Origin: Pseudomonadota bacterium
GTDB taxonomy: Bacteria; Pseudomonadota; Gammaproteobacteria; Burkholderiales; Ferrovaceae
Reading direction: 5' to 3'
Length of the DNA: 27,447 bases
Assembly (NCBI GenBank): GCA_021804705.1
Contig: JAJZHC010000002.1
Coordinates: 1-27,447, forward strand
Below are positions 1 to 8,324 of this stretch, one piece after another (the stretch's first letter is position 1; the number at the start of each line of letters is the position of its first letter). A program made the position numbers and the translations under genes. Under the pieces are notes generated by a model. It was not told where the DNA came from. It made no database searches and saw only the letters and a program-made list of their open reading frames with translations.

Positions 1-1420
1 ATGCATCCTGGGCAGACCTGGCATCCGCAGCCTGGGCATGATTGATCAGGATCACGAATGCCATCAGGCGTCCCGAGCGGGTCAACCCATAACCCGCCAA
101 ACCACTGACCCCCTCCAGGCTTCCGGTTTTGAGGTGAAAGCGGCCCTCCAGCCCTTCGCCGGGCAGCCTTTTCTCCACCGTACCGTCCATGCCAAGCAAC
201 CCCAGGGACGCGATGAATTCGGCCTGGTAAGGGCCTTGCGCGGCCCTGACCAGCATCTGGCTGAGGTGCCCGGCCGTAATCCGTGCACGGCGTGATAACC
301 CCGAACCATTCTCCATGACCATTTCAGAAAACTGCAGCCCTTCACGCGCCAGAACATCGCGAACCACGCGCCAACTGGCCTCAGCACTGGCATGCGCCAT
401 GCCCTCAGTCCAGCTCAAATCCAGAAACAGGGTTCTTGCCATCAGGTTGTTGCTGAATTTGTTGATCTCCCGGATCTGTTCCGCCAGGGCAGGGGAGGTA
501 TGCGACACCAGAACCGGAAGCCCTGCAGGGGCCACTCCCTCCATGACCTTGCCGTTGAAGCGTCCTCCCAGCTCATTCCAAATCCGGGTAAATGCTGCTA
601 AAATGTAGCTATCGTTCGATAAAATATTGTAAGAAAGCGTTTTTTTACCGCAACTGGCAACATAGCCTCCGCGCAGTTCGATATGCGCCACGCGCCCGTC
701 ATCGCGGACCCTGCGTTCGAAAGTGGATTTCCAGTCTTCCGGGCAGGGCCCGGCATCCAGCGACAGCCCGTTTTCAATGACAACCCCCGGCAGTTCAAAA
801 TTGGGGCTTGCCAGGACCCGATCCCCACCACCCTCCAGCGTCAGCGTGATTGCCTTGAAACCCACCTGAAGCGCTTCTGGCATGGTGTTATAGGCCCTGT
901 ACCCCTGGTGGTCGAAACCGTTGGGATCCTGCCCCGCCTGCACGAAGCCGCTGGTATCCAGCACCAGATTGCCGCGAATCTCACGAATCCCGCGGATGCG
1001 GAGTGCCCGCAGCAAAGCTTGCCACTGTTCCAGCGTCAATCCGGGATCCCCTGCGCCCGCGATGTAGAGGTTGCCCTCCAGAATGCCATCCACGGGCTCC
1101 CGGCCACGGATTGAGGTCTCCCAGGTTTTCGCTGGTCCCAGGGTCAATAGCGCAGAGTAAGTGGTCACCAACTTCATCAAAGAAGCGGGGTTTCTGGGAA
1201 TGTCCGCATTCCAGCCAAGCCAGCGCTCCTGCGTCTGCACGTCCTGCACGACAATGGAAACGGCCTCGGCGGGAACGTGCGCCGCTTGTAGCGCCTGCGC
1301 TACGGCGGGCGGCAACTGGTCCGAGACAAGGGGTTGGGCCCCTGCACTGACAGCCCAAAGCAGTCCGCACCACAGACGCAACAGAACCCCACGATGACAG
1401 ACAGCTCTTGATATCTGCAT
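1..1420 (-). CDS. dacB: D-alanyl-D-alanine carboxypeptidase/endopeptidase PBP4 (DacB), 3' end outside window
   Basis: Peptidase S13 family enzyme that trims or cleaves peptidoglycan cross-links in the periplasm. Reading leftward from the ATG at 1418-1420, the frame stays open to the window edge (473 codons). The N-terminus has a basic start and a hydrophobic stretch ending in VSAGAQ, a likely signal peptide. All three penicillin-binding motifs are visible: SLMK (Ser80/Lys83), SNN (323-325) and KTG (431-433), at spacings typical of DacB, whose large insert lies between the first two. E. coli DacB is 477 residues, so only a few C-terminal residues should be missing. The gene is divergent from groES and its start codon lies inside the groE promoter spacer, so the two may interfere. 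Identification is firm; the choice of start is good because no other Met gives a full signal peptide. Confidence 0.93.
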   Translation of the reverse strand, partial: MQISRAVCHRGVLLRLWCGLLWAVSAGAQPLVSDQLPPAVAQALQAAHVPAEAVSIVVQDVQTQERWLGWNADIPRNPASLMKLVTTYSALLTLGPAKTWETSIRGREPVDGILEGNLYIAGAGDPGLTLEQWQALLRALRIRGIREIRGNLVLDTSGFVQAGQDPNGFDHQGYRAYNTMPEALQVGFKAITLTLEGGGDRVLASPNFELPGVVIENGLSLDAGPCPEDWKSTFERRVRDDGRVAHIELRGGYVASCGKKTLSYNILSNDSYILAAFTRIWNELGGRFNGKVMEGVAPAGLPVLVSHTSPALAEQIREINKFSNNLMARTLFLDLSWTEGMAHASAEASWRVVRDVLAREGLQFSEMVMENGSGLSRRARITAGHLSQMLVRAAQGPYQAEFIASLGLLGMDGTVEKRLPGEGLEGRFHLKTGSLEGVSGLAGYGLTRSGRLMAFVILINHAQAADARSAQDA

Positions 1421-1436
1421 GGACAACCCTTACACT
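1408..1436 (+). promoter_or_regulatory. Sigma70 promoter of groESL
   Basis: TTGATA at 1408-1413 and TACACT at 1431-1436 are separated by exactly 17 bases. The predicted start of transcription falls near 1443, inside the CIRCE element, which is the usual arrangement for HrcA repression. The element also spans the dacB start codon on the other strand. Confidence 0.72.
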
Positions 1437-1437
1437 G

Positions 1438-1464
1438 TTAGCACTCGCACATACCGAGTGCTAA
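1438..1464. promoter_or_regulatory. CIRCE operator (HrcA binding site) of groESL
   Basis: A perfect inverted repeat, TTAGCACTC and GAGTGCTAA separated by nine bases, matches the CIRCE consensus without mismatch. In bacteria that have it, HrcA binds here and represses chaperonin transcription until heat shock. It ends 37 bases before the groES ATG. HrcA itself is not encoded in this window. Confidence 0.95.
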
Positions 1465-1501
1465 TATTTTCCAATCAACCCTCTTGCAGGAGAAATTTCG
1501 A

Positions 1502-1792
1502 ATGAAAATTCGTCCGTTACATGATCGCGTGATTGTCAAACGCCTCGAAGAAGAGCGCAAGACGGCCTCGGGCATCGTGATCCCTGATACCGCCACCGAA
1601 AAACCTGACCAGGGTGAAGTTCTGGCCGTGGGCAAGGGCAAAGTACTGGAAGACGGTACGGTGCGCGCCCTGGACGTCAAGGTAGGCGACAAGGTGCTCT
1701 TCGGCAAATATTCCGGTCAGGCCGTCAAGGTACAAGGTGACGAACTGCTGGTGATGCGTGAAGAAGACATCATGGGCGTCGTCGAAGGTTAA
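1502..1792 (+). CDS. groES: Co-chaperonin GroES (10 kDa chaperonin)
   Basis: GroES forms the heptameric lid of the GroEL folding chamber in the cytoplasm. The 96-residue product starts MKIRPLHDRVIVKR, contains the mobile-loop segment EERKTASGIVIPDTA and ends with the usual EDIMGVVEG, so it is full length. An in-frame TTG lies 18 bases upstream, but the ATG at 1502 is preferred because AGGAGA at 1488-1493 sits eight bases before it and the protein then begins like all GroES. It is followed after 69 bases by groEL, forming the standard groESL operon under the CIRCE-controlled promoter. Confidence 0.98.
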   Translation: MKIRPLHDRVIVKRLEEERKTASGIVIPDTATEKPDQGEVLAVGKGKVLEDGTVRALDVKVGDKVLFGKYSGQAVKVQGDELLVMREEDIMGVVEG

Positions 1793-1861
1793 TTGCCCCC
1801 TTTCATTATTTACGGATCCCTCGCCCATTGTGCCGGGAATCCAAAGTTCAGGAGTTAAAAC

Positions 1862-3505
1862 ATGGCAGCTAAAGAAGTCCGTTTTCATGACAGTGCCCGA
1901 TCACGCATGGTCGTAGGCATCAATATCCTGGCAGACGCGGTCAAGGTCACCCTCGGCCCCAAGGGCCGCAATGTCGTTCTGGAGCGCTCCTTCGGCGCCC
2001 CCACCATCACGAAGGATGGTGTGTCCGTTGCCAAGGAAATCGAACTGAAAGACAAGTTTGAAAACATGGGCGCCCAGATGGTCAAGGAAGTGGCTTCCAA
2101 AACCTCGGATGTCGCAGGTGATGGCACCACCACTGCAACCGTACTGGCCCAGGCCATCGTTCAGGAAGGGATGAAGTTCGTCGCCGCCGGCATGAACCCC
2201 ATGGACCTGAAGCGCGGGATCGATCGCGCCGTAATCGCTACAGTGGATGAACTCAAAAAGCTCTCCAAGCCCTGCACCACCAGCACCGAAATCGCCCAGG
2301 TGGGTTCGATTTCCGCCAACTCCGACAAGTCCATCGGTGAAATCATCGCCCAGGCCATGGACAAGGTAGGCAAGGAAGGCGTCATCACGGTGGAAGATGG
2401 CTCTGGCCTGCAAAACGAACTGGAAGTCGTGGAAGGGATGCAGTTCGACCGTGGCTACCTGTCACCTTATTTCATCAACAATCCTGATCGCCAGATCGCC
2501 TTGCTGGACGACCCCTTCGTGCTGCTGCACGACAAGAAGATTTCCAACATCCGCGACCTGCTGCCCGTACTGGAGCAAGTCGCCAAAGCGGGCCGCCCAC
2601 TCCTGATCATTGCAGAAGAGGTGGAAGGTGAGGCATTGGCCACCCTGGTGGTCAACAACATCCGCGGCATCCTCAAGACCACTGCGGTCAAGGCGCCTGG
2701 ATTTGGCGACCGTCGCAAGGCCATGCTGGAAGATATCGCTGTCCTGACGGGTGGTACGGTGATTGCCGAGGAAGTGGGTCTGTCCCTGGAAAAAGTCACC
2801 CTGAACGAACTGGGTCGCGCCAAGCGTATCGAGATTGGCAAGGAAGACACCACCATCATTGACGGTGCTGGCGACGAAAACGCCATCAAGGGGCGCGTGG
2901 CACTGATCCGCAAGCAGATCGAAGACGCCACCAGTGATTACGATCGCGAAAAACTGCAGGAACGCGTGGCCAAACTGGCAGGCGGGGTAGCCGTCATCAA
3001 AGTGGGTGCTGCCACTGAAGTTGAAATGAAGGAAAAGAAGGCCCGCGTTGAAGACGCGCTGCATGCCACCCGTGCTGCCGTGGAAGAAGGCATTGTTCCC
3101 GGCGGTGGCGTGGCACTGTTGCGTGCCCGCGCAACCCTGAAGACCCTCAAAGGCGATAACAGCGATCAGGATGCCGGTATCAAGATCGTTTCGCGCGCCA
3201 TTGAAGAACCCCTGCGGCAAATCGTGGCCAACTGCGGCGACGAACCCTCCGTAGTCGTCAACAAGGTGCTGGAAGGGTCGGGCAATTACGGCTATAACGC
3301 ACAGTCCGGTGAATATGGCGATCTGGTCGCCATGGGCGTGGTTGACCCCACCAAGGTCACCCGTTTCGCACTGCAAAACGCAGCCAGCATTGCAGGCTTG
3401 ATGCTGACCACCGACTGCATGGTGGCCGAACTGCCCAAGGAAGAATCCCCGATGCCTGGTGGAGGAATGGGCGGCATGGGTGGCATGGGCGGGATGGACA
3501 TGTAA
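1862..3505 (+). CDS. groEL: Chaperonin GroEL (60 kDa)
   Basis: ATP-driven chaperonin that folds non-native proteins inside a double heptameric ring with GroES. The 547-residue product has the typical length and sequence: LGPKGRNVV near residue 30, the ATP-binding GDGTTTATVLAQ around 86-97, VEDGSGLQNELEVVEGMQF in the apical hinge region and EEGIVPGGGVALLRA near 410. It ends in the flexible GGM repeat tail (GGMGGMGGMGGMDM). A good ribosome site (AGGAG) lies just before the ATG. It is co-transcribed with groES and closed by an intrinsic terminator at 3557-3589. Nothing odd was seen. Confidence 0.98.
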   Translation: MAAKEVRFHDSARSRMVVGINILADAVKVTLGPKGRNVVLERSFGAPTITKDGVSVAKEIELKDKFENMGAQMVKEVASKTSDVAGDGTTTATVLAQAIVQEGMKFVAAGMNPMDLKRGIDRAVIATVDELKKLSKPCTTSTEIAQVGSISANSDKSIGEIIAQAMDKVGKEGVITVEDGSGLQNELEVVEGMQFDRGYLSPYFINNPDRQIALLDDPFVLLHDKKISNIRDLLPVLEQVAKAGRPLLIIAEEVEGEALATLVVNNIRGILKTTAVKAPGFGDRRKAMLEDIAVLTGGTVIAEEVGLSLEKVTLNELGRAKRIEIGKEDTTIIDGAGDENAIKGRVALIRKQIEDATSDYDREKLQERVAKLAGGVAVIKVGAATEVEMKEKKARVEDALHATRAAVEEGIVPGGGVALLRARATLKTLKGDNSDQDAGIKIVSRAIEEPLRQIVANCGDEPSVVVNKVLEGSGNYGYNAQSGEYGDLVAMGVVDPTKVTRFALQNAASIAGLMLTTDCMVAELPKEESPMPGGGMGGMGGMGGMDM

Positions 3506-3556
3506 TCTCGCTGCACCCGGCAACAAGCCCTCCCGGGGCATTTGTCGCGTCGCAAC

Positions 3557-3589
3557 AAAAAGCCCGATGGGAAACCATCGGGCTTTTTT
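3557..3589 (+). terminator. Rho-independent terminator of groESL
   Basis: Ten-base perfect stem AGCCCGATGG / CCATCGGGCT with a GAAA tetraloop, followed by six T. A run of A upstream pairs with the T run, so it could also work from the opposite strand. Confidence 0.93.
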
Positions 3590-3761
3590 CACACCTACAG
3601 AACTCGGCGCGATTTTATACATGAGTCAAAAAAACCTTTGAACTCCTTGAAAACCTGATTACTATTATCACGGCACTCGTACCCTGTCGCCCCCTGATAA
3701 CGCGTGTGGCGTCGGCCCCAGCGGCTGGCAAACCCACCAAAAAAAACGGAGGAAGCCCATC

Positions 3762-4073
3762 GTGTCCGAACTCTCAGCTAGCAGGATTCAAAACAACCCC
3801 AAGTATCACCAACTGGTCGCGCAACGCGATTCCCTGGCCTGGACCTTGTCCACGATCGTCTGCGTCATGTATTTCGGTTTCATTCTCATGATTGCATTTG
3901 CCCCTGATTTCCTGACGCAACCCCTGTCCGCAGACAGCGTCATCCCCGTGGGAATGCCTATTGGCGTCGGCGTCATCCTGGTGTCGTGCATCCTGACCGC
4001 CATCTATGTGCGACGGGCCAACCACACCTTCGATCCCCTCACTGACGAAATCATTCAGGAATCGCTCAAATGA
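3762..4073 (+). CDS. DUF485 (YjcH-like) small membrane protein beside ActP
   Basis: Small inner-membrane protein of 103 residues with two hydrophobic helices (about residues 27-48 and 62-82) and polar ends, matching the YjcH/DUF485 family that accompanies the acetate symporter ActP in many proteobacteria. Its exact role is not established; an accessory subunit of the transporter is the usual suggestion. The start is a GTG, chosen because GGAGGA at 3748-3753 lies eight bases upstream and the protein then starts MSELSASRIQNNPKYHQL, as family members do. Its TGA overlaps the actP ATG in an ATGA junction, implying coupled translation. No convincing promoter was found in the 170 bases after the groEL terminator; TTGAAC at 3638 with TATTAT at 3663 is a weak candidate because the spacer is 19 bases. 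Confidence 0.88.
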   Translation: MSELSASRIQNNPKYHQLVAQRDSLAWTLSTIVCVMYFGFILMIAFAPDFLTQPLSADSVIPVGMPIGVGVILVSCILTAIYVRRANHTFDPLTDEIIQESLK

Positions 4074-5773
4074 GAACATGGAAAACTGCCTGCCTCGCAA
4101 CCCTGGCCACGGCCTTGTCGTTGTTCACCTCGATTGCCCTTGCTGCTGATGGTGCAGTGCCCCCCGTAGCCCCCGCAGAACCACCCATCAACTGGCACGC
4201 CATTGTGATGTTTGTCATTTTCGTCGCCATAACCCTCGGCATTACCTACTGGGCGGCCAAGCGCACAAAGACAGCCACCGACTTCTATGCTGCCGGTCGC
4301 GGCATCACCGGCCTGCAAAATGGCTTGGCCATTGCGGGTGATTACATGTCGGCAGCCTCCTTTCTGGGAATTGCCGCGCTGGTTTACATGAATGGCTTTT
4401 ACGGCCTGATTTTCTCGGTGGGCTGGCTGGTCGGCTGGCCGATCATCCTGTTCCTGATTGCCGAGCGGTTACGCAATCTGGGCAAGTACACCTATGCCGA
4501 CGTGGCCTCCTTCAGGTTACAACAGGGTCCGGTCCGTACCATGGCCGCCATCGGTTCGCTGATCGTGGTGATCTGGTATCTGATCGGACAGGCGGTGGGT
4601 GCCGGGCAATTGCTGCACACCCTCGTCCCCCAGATTTCCTACAGGCAATCCATTGTCATCGTCGGCACGCTGATCATCGTCTACGTCACTTTTGGCGGCA
4701 TGAAGGCCACCACCTGGGTCCAGATCATCAAGGCAGGCCTGCTTCTCGGTGGCGCCACCCTGATCGCCATTGGTGTCATGGCTCATGAGGGGTTCAGCTT
4801 CGAAAAATTATTCACCGATGCCGTGGCCACTCATCCCAAACACATGGAAATCATGAAGTCGGTAGTGCCCATTGGCGCCAAAGCCAACCCGATCGAGTCC
4901 ATATCGCTGGGGCTGACCCTGATGTTTGGTACCGCGGGTCTGCCGCACATCCTGATGCGCTTCTTCACCGTTACCAATGCCAAGGCGGCGCGCAAGTCCG
5001 TGCTGTATGGCACATGCTTCATCGGTTACTTCTATATCCTGACTTTCATCATCGGCTTTGGTGCCATCGTGCTCGTGGCTAACAATCCAGAATACGTGGT
5101 GGACGTCACCAAGAACATCCTGGCGCTCAAAGGCGGCGGCAGCATGCCCGCGGTCTACCTGTCGCATGCGATTGGTGGCGACCTTTTCCTCGGGTTTATT
5201 GCCGCGGTCGCGTTTGCCACCATTCTGGCCGTGGTGTCGGGGCTGACCCTGGCTGGCGCTTCTGCCCTGTCGCACGACATCTATGCCAACGTGATCATGA
5301 AGGGCAAGTCCACTGAAGCACAGGAAGTGTGGGTGTCGAAGGTGTGCGTCATCGGCCTGGGCATCCTGGCCGTGTTGCTGGGCATCGCCTTCGAGAAGCA
5401 GAACGTAGCCTACATCGTGGCCCTGACCTTCTCGATCGCCGCCTGCGCCAACTTCCCCATTCTGGTTCTGTCCGTGTTCTGGCGCGGACTGACCACGCGT
5501 GGGGCAGTACTGGGGGGCTACACGGGCATCTTTGGCTCCATCGGCCTGCTGATCATCGGCCCGACCGTCTGGACCAAGGTTTTAGGAAATGGCCCTGCCA
5601 TTTTCCCATACGACTTCCCGACGTTCGTCGTACTCCCGGCCGTCCTGATCGTGGCCTACGTTTTCTCCGTCACGGATCACAGCGAAAGCGCCCAGAAGGA
5701 GCGTGCCGCATTTAATGCCCAGAAAGTCCGTTCCGAAACCGGGCTGGGTGCAGAAATCGGGGCATCGCACTAA
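4070..5773 (+). CDS. actP: Cation/acetate symporter ActP (SSS family)
   Basis: Sodium:solute symporter family permease for acetate and related short monocarboxylates in the inner membrane. The 567-residue product begins with a cleavable-looking signal (MRTWKTACLATL... SIALAADG), as E. coli ActP does, then carries about thirteen hydrophobic helices. Family-typical segments include DFYAAGRGITGLQNGLAIAG near residues 66-85, GDYMSAASFLG, YTYADVASFRL and a long stretch around FGTAGLPHILMRFFTV. E. coli ActP is 549 residues, so the length fits. It overlaps the upstream yjcH-like gene by four bases and ends before a hairpin terminator; the converging genes downstream (exonuclease and DUF294 protein) are neighbours of actP homologues in Pseudomonas too. 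The substrate is inferred from family and context and could be another monocarboxylate. Confidence 0.92.
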   Translation: MRTWKTACLATLATALSLFTSIALAADGAVPPVAPAEPPINWHAIVMFVIFVAITLGITYWAAKRTKTATDFYAAGRGITGLQNGLAIAGDYMSAASFLGIAALVYMNGFYGLIFSVGWLVGWPIILFLIAERLRNLGKYTYADVASFRLQQGPVRTMAAIGSLIVVIWYLIGQAVGAGQLLHTLVPQISYRQSIVIVGTLIIVYVTFGGMKATTWVQIIKAGLLLGGATLIAIGVMAHEGFSFEKLFTDAVATHPKHMEIMKSVVPIGAKANPIESISLGLTLMFGTAGLPHILMRFFTVTNAKAARKSVLYGTCFIGYFYILTFIIGFGAIVLVANNPEYVVDVTKNILALKGGGSMPAVYLSHAIGGDLFLGFIAAVAFATILAVVSGLTLAGASALSHDIYANVIMKGKSTEAQEVWVSKVCVIGLGILAVLLGIAFEKQNVAYIVALTFSIAACANFPILVLSVFWRGLTTRGAVLGGYTGIFGSIGLLIIGPTVWTKVLGNGPAIFPYDFPTFVVLPAVLIVAYVFSVTDHSESAQKERAAFNAQKVRSETGLGAEIGASH

Positions 5774-5794
5774 ATTACGCCCGGAAATGACATT

Positions 5795-5836
5795 TTGGGG
5801 GCAGACTCCTTTTTGGGGTCTGTCCCCAATTTTTTT
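5795..5836 (+). terminator. Terminator of yjcH-actP with GGGGTCTGTCCCC motif
   Basis: Twelve-base arms at 5795-5806 (TTGGGGGCAGAC) and 5818-5829 (GTCTGTCCCCAA) pair with one G-T wobble around an 11-base loop and are followed by seven T. There is no T run on the other side, so it should mainly stop actP transcription. The right arm together with the loop end reads GGGGTCTGTCCCC. Confidence 0.8.
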
Positions 5837-5841
5837 GGGCC

Positions 5842-6450
5842 CTATTTTTTCAGGTGTCTGAGTTTGACAAACATCATGGCAGCCATCAGGGCGTCGTTGA
5901 AGGCATCATGCTCGGTGCGTTCGGGCAGGCGCAGGTCCTGCATGATGCTATGAAAGCTCAAGTCCACGTTACTGCCCGCATTCTGGGAATACTTGTAGTC
6001 GTAGTAGAGGCCTGATACCTCGATTTTGCTCTGTGGCAGGGGAATGCCCAGAAAGGGTCGTACCAGTCGGTCCAGCATGGCCACATCAAATTCCAGGTAG
6101 TAGCCCACCAGCGGCCGGCTCCCCACAAAATCCAGAAACTTCTGAATGGCCTGCCGGGGTTCCAGCCCATAGGCTACATCCATACTGCGCAGGTGATGGA
6201 TCCGGATGCTTTCTGCCTTGACCTGCCCGGCGGGACGGATGAACAGCTCAAGCCGCTCGCTGGTGATGATGCGCGTTCCCTTGATCAGGACAGCGCCAAT
6301 GGAGAGAATTTCGTCATGGCGACGATCCATCCCCGTGGTTTCACAATCCACGCTCACCCATTCGTCAGGTGGCGCTGGTTCAAAAAGTCTGGCGTATTCC
6401 GGTCGCAATAGCCGGCGACGGTACCAGACACGCTTCAGCCCATCCCACAT
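5842..6450 (-). CDS. DnaQ/PolC-type DEDDh 3'-5' exonuclease
   Basis: Predicted 3'-5' exonuclease of the DnaQ-like fold, 202 residues. All three motifs are intact: Exo I DCETTG with Asp35 and Glu37, Exo II in GYYLEFDVAMLDR with Asp122, and Exo III HDAFNDALM with His181 and Asp186, making it a DEDDh enzyme. It lacks polymerase or UvrC-like extensions. Its ATG lies three bases after the stop of the upstream DUF294 gene, so the two form an operon. The same pair neighbours the acetate symporter in Pseudomonas (PA3232-PA3235 region), which suggests a link to acetate metabolism rather than replication, though the substrate is unknown. It converges on actP with 68 bases between the stops. Confidence 0.9.
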   Translation of the reverse strand: MWDGLKRVWYRRRLLRPEYARLFEPAPPDEWVSVDCETTGMDRRHDEILSIGAVLIKGTRIITSERLELFIRPAGQVKAESIRIHHLRSMDVAYGLEPRQAIQKFLDFVGSRPLVGYYLEFDVAMLDRLVRPFLGIPLPQSKIEVSGLYYDYKYSQNAGSNVDLSFHSIMQDLRLPERTEHDAFNDALMAAMMFVKLRHLKK

Positions 6451-6453
6451 GAC

Positions 6454-8262
6454 TTACAGGGCATCCAGTTTGAAGTGATAGTGCAACACCCCACGGAAAC
6501 GCTTCACCACTTGCAGACTGTCACGCATCAGATCGCGCTCCAGCGTACTCAGGGAGCCCATGCGCACCATATTGCCGGGGCGCTGTCCCAGGGACAGCTG
6601 TTGAAGACCCTGTTTGAGGCGAATATCCATCAGGTAGTGCAGGGACTCCTTGAGATCGATGGCCAGATCTTCCGGAATCTTTTCAAGCCGGACGAGCGCG
6701 TCAATGCGCTCCACAGTGCCGGTCGGTGCAAGCCCAGACTCCAGCGCCAAGCTTCGTACACCGTGCACAATCGGAAATATGCCCAGTTTTTTGATGTCCA
6801 GCTCGTTTCCTTCGCCATCTCCCAGCAACAAGCGGGACCACCAGCTGCTTTGCTCGGAAAAGCTGTCCGCAGCCCTGGCAAAGTGAGCAAAAAAGCTTGG
6901 CATGTCCTGCAAGGGCCGAAAAAAGAAGTTCTTGAGTTCCTTCAGAAGTTCGGGGTCGCCACACACCGCCACCGCATCCGAGAATATGGCCAGACGCATG
7001 TGGGTTTCAGCACTGGGATGGAACACCCACTGCCGGATGGTTTCCTTGAAGTCATCCAGGTTCTGGCACCAGAGCGGATTGCGCATCATGATGCCGCCCA
7101 GGCAGGGGGGGTAACCAAAATCGCACAGGGCATCATTGAAGGCACTGGTCACCCCAGTCAGGTCGGGGAAGTGGTAACCATTGCGCAGGATGAGGCCATT
7201 GTCCTGGTCGGTTTTGAGTATCTGTTCCCCCCGGCCTTCGCTTCCCATCACAATCACGCAACTGTTATCCATGAGGTCTGGGGGGGCTACAAACTGCCAG
7301 AGCCGGGCAAAAATCTTGGTGTTGAGCTCCTGCACGAGACGCGCAATCATGCTGACCTTGACTTCGCTTTCACTGAGCAGCTGGATCAAGCGTTGAATGC
7401 TGGTGCAGGCGCCTTTGAGCTCCTCCTGGGTTCGTGCCTGCTGGACTTGGTGCCAAATCAGGTGAGAGTGGTTGGAAATGAAACTCAGCAGATCCAGCTG
7501 CTCCATCACACCAACAATGTCTCCCTGCCGTTTGACGACGACACGGTGCACGCCGTGCCGGATCATCAGAATCAGGGCATCAAACACCGCGTCATCCTGG
7601 GATACCTCGATCAGATCCCAGGTGGCGAGCTGCCCCACGGGCAGGGTATGCGGGTCTTGATCCGAGAGAATGGCCTTGCGCACGTCGGTGGATGTGAAAA
7701 TTCCGTAGCGATCACCTCTCTGGACCAGGACGCTGGACAGTTGTTCGGTTTCGAACAATTGCGCCACGCTGAATACGTCCGTGTTCTCGGGCACGATGTG
7801 GGCAGGGCGCACAAACGCCTGATCGATGCGGGATAACATGAGCGAATGAAGCTCCCGCTGCGATCGGCGTTCGGTCAGCGCCCTCAGTTTTTGTGAAATG
7901 TCCGAGAACAGCAGGGCACCGAAGTTGGCATTGGCAGCAATCAGCCGTTTGATGGTGGATTTCGGCACCAGATAGACGATCAGCTCCTCGGCCGCAGTAA
8001 ATACGCCGGTCACGCATCCCGAGATCAACCCACGCCCGTCAAAACATTCATCCTTGCTGTAAACGCAAAGCACTTCTCCGTGCTCGGTCTGCTGCACGTG
8101 CCCCTTGATGATCACGAACAGATGCGTGGGTTCATCTCCCCCGGAAAGAATGGTCTGGCCAGCCGGGTAGTAGCCGATATCCACGCTATCGCGCACCCAC
8201 CGCTGCTGTTCGCCGGTGAGTCCGTCAAAAGGGACCGCGTTGAAGTTAAAGGATTTTGGCAT
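6454..8262 (-). CDS. cNMP-binding / CBS-pair / DUF294 nucleotidyltransferase-like signalling protein
   Basis: Multidomain cytoplasmic protein of 602 residues. An N-terminal cyclic-nucleotide-binding-like domain spans about residues 15-125, a pair of CBS domains about 150-265 (probable adenylate binding), then a DUF294 nucleotidyltransferase-like domain with GSEGRGEQ at 340-347 and TDQDNGLI at 351-358, whose Asp352 and Asp354 look like metal ligands as in GlnD, and finally the DUF294 C-terminal domain. The family is thought to sense small molecules and perhaps transfer a nucleotide to a partner, but no target is proven. It is followed closely by the exonuclease gene and sits beside yjcH-actP, so regulation of acetate uptake or activation is a reasonable guess. 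Its ATG is 62 bases from argH, which reads away from it. Confidence 0.9.
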   Translation of the reverse strand: MPKSFNFNAVPFDGLTGEQQRWVRDSVDIGYYPAGQTILSGGDEPTHLFVIIKGHVQQTEHGEVLCVYSKDECFDGRGLISGCVTGVFTAAEELIVYLVPKSTIKRLIAANANFGALLFSDISQKLRALTERRSQRELHSLMLSRIDQAFVRPAHIVPENTDVFSVAQLFETEQLSSVLVQRGDRYGIFTSTDVRKAILSDQDPHTLPVGQLATWDLIEVSQDDAVFDALILMIRHGVHRVVVKRQGDIVGVMEQLDLLSFISNHSHLIWHQVQQARTQEELKGACTSIQRLIQLLSESEVKVSMIARLVQELNTKIFARLWQFVAPPDLMDNSCVIVMGSEGRGEQILKTDQDNGLILRNGYHFPDLTGVTSAFNDALCDFGYPPCLGGIMMRNPLWCQNLDDFKETIRQWVFHPSAETHMRLAIFSDAVAVCGDPELLKELKNFFFRPLQDMPSFFAHFARAADSFSEQSSWWSRLLLGDGEGNELDIKKLGIFPIVHGVRSLALESGLAPTGTVERIDALVRLEKIPEDLAIDLKESLHYLMDIRLKQGLQQLSLGQRPGNMVRMGSLSTLERDLMRDSLQVVKRFRGVLHYHFKLDAL

Positions 8263-8324
8263 GGGGCGTTGGCCTTGGATGCACTATACTTTACGGGCGT
8301 TGAATAGTAACCAGGATGCTTCTC

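Noticed and set aside
2462..3622. 386-codon minus-strand frame antisense to groEL
   Set aside because: Reads through the groEL terminator and has no family match; shadow of groEL.
6475..7836. 453-codon plus-strand frame antisense to the DUF294 gene
   Set aside because: Mirror of a well-supported coding sequence; no ribosome site or domain.
8256..8290. TTGGCA with TATACT as a full argH promoter
   Set aside because: The spacer is 23 bases; only the -10 element is credible.
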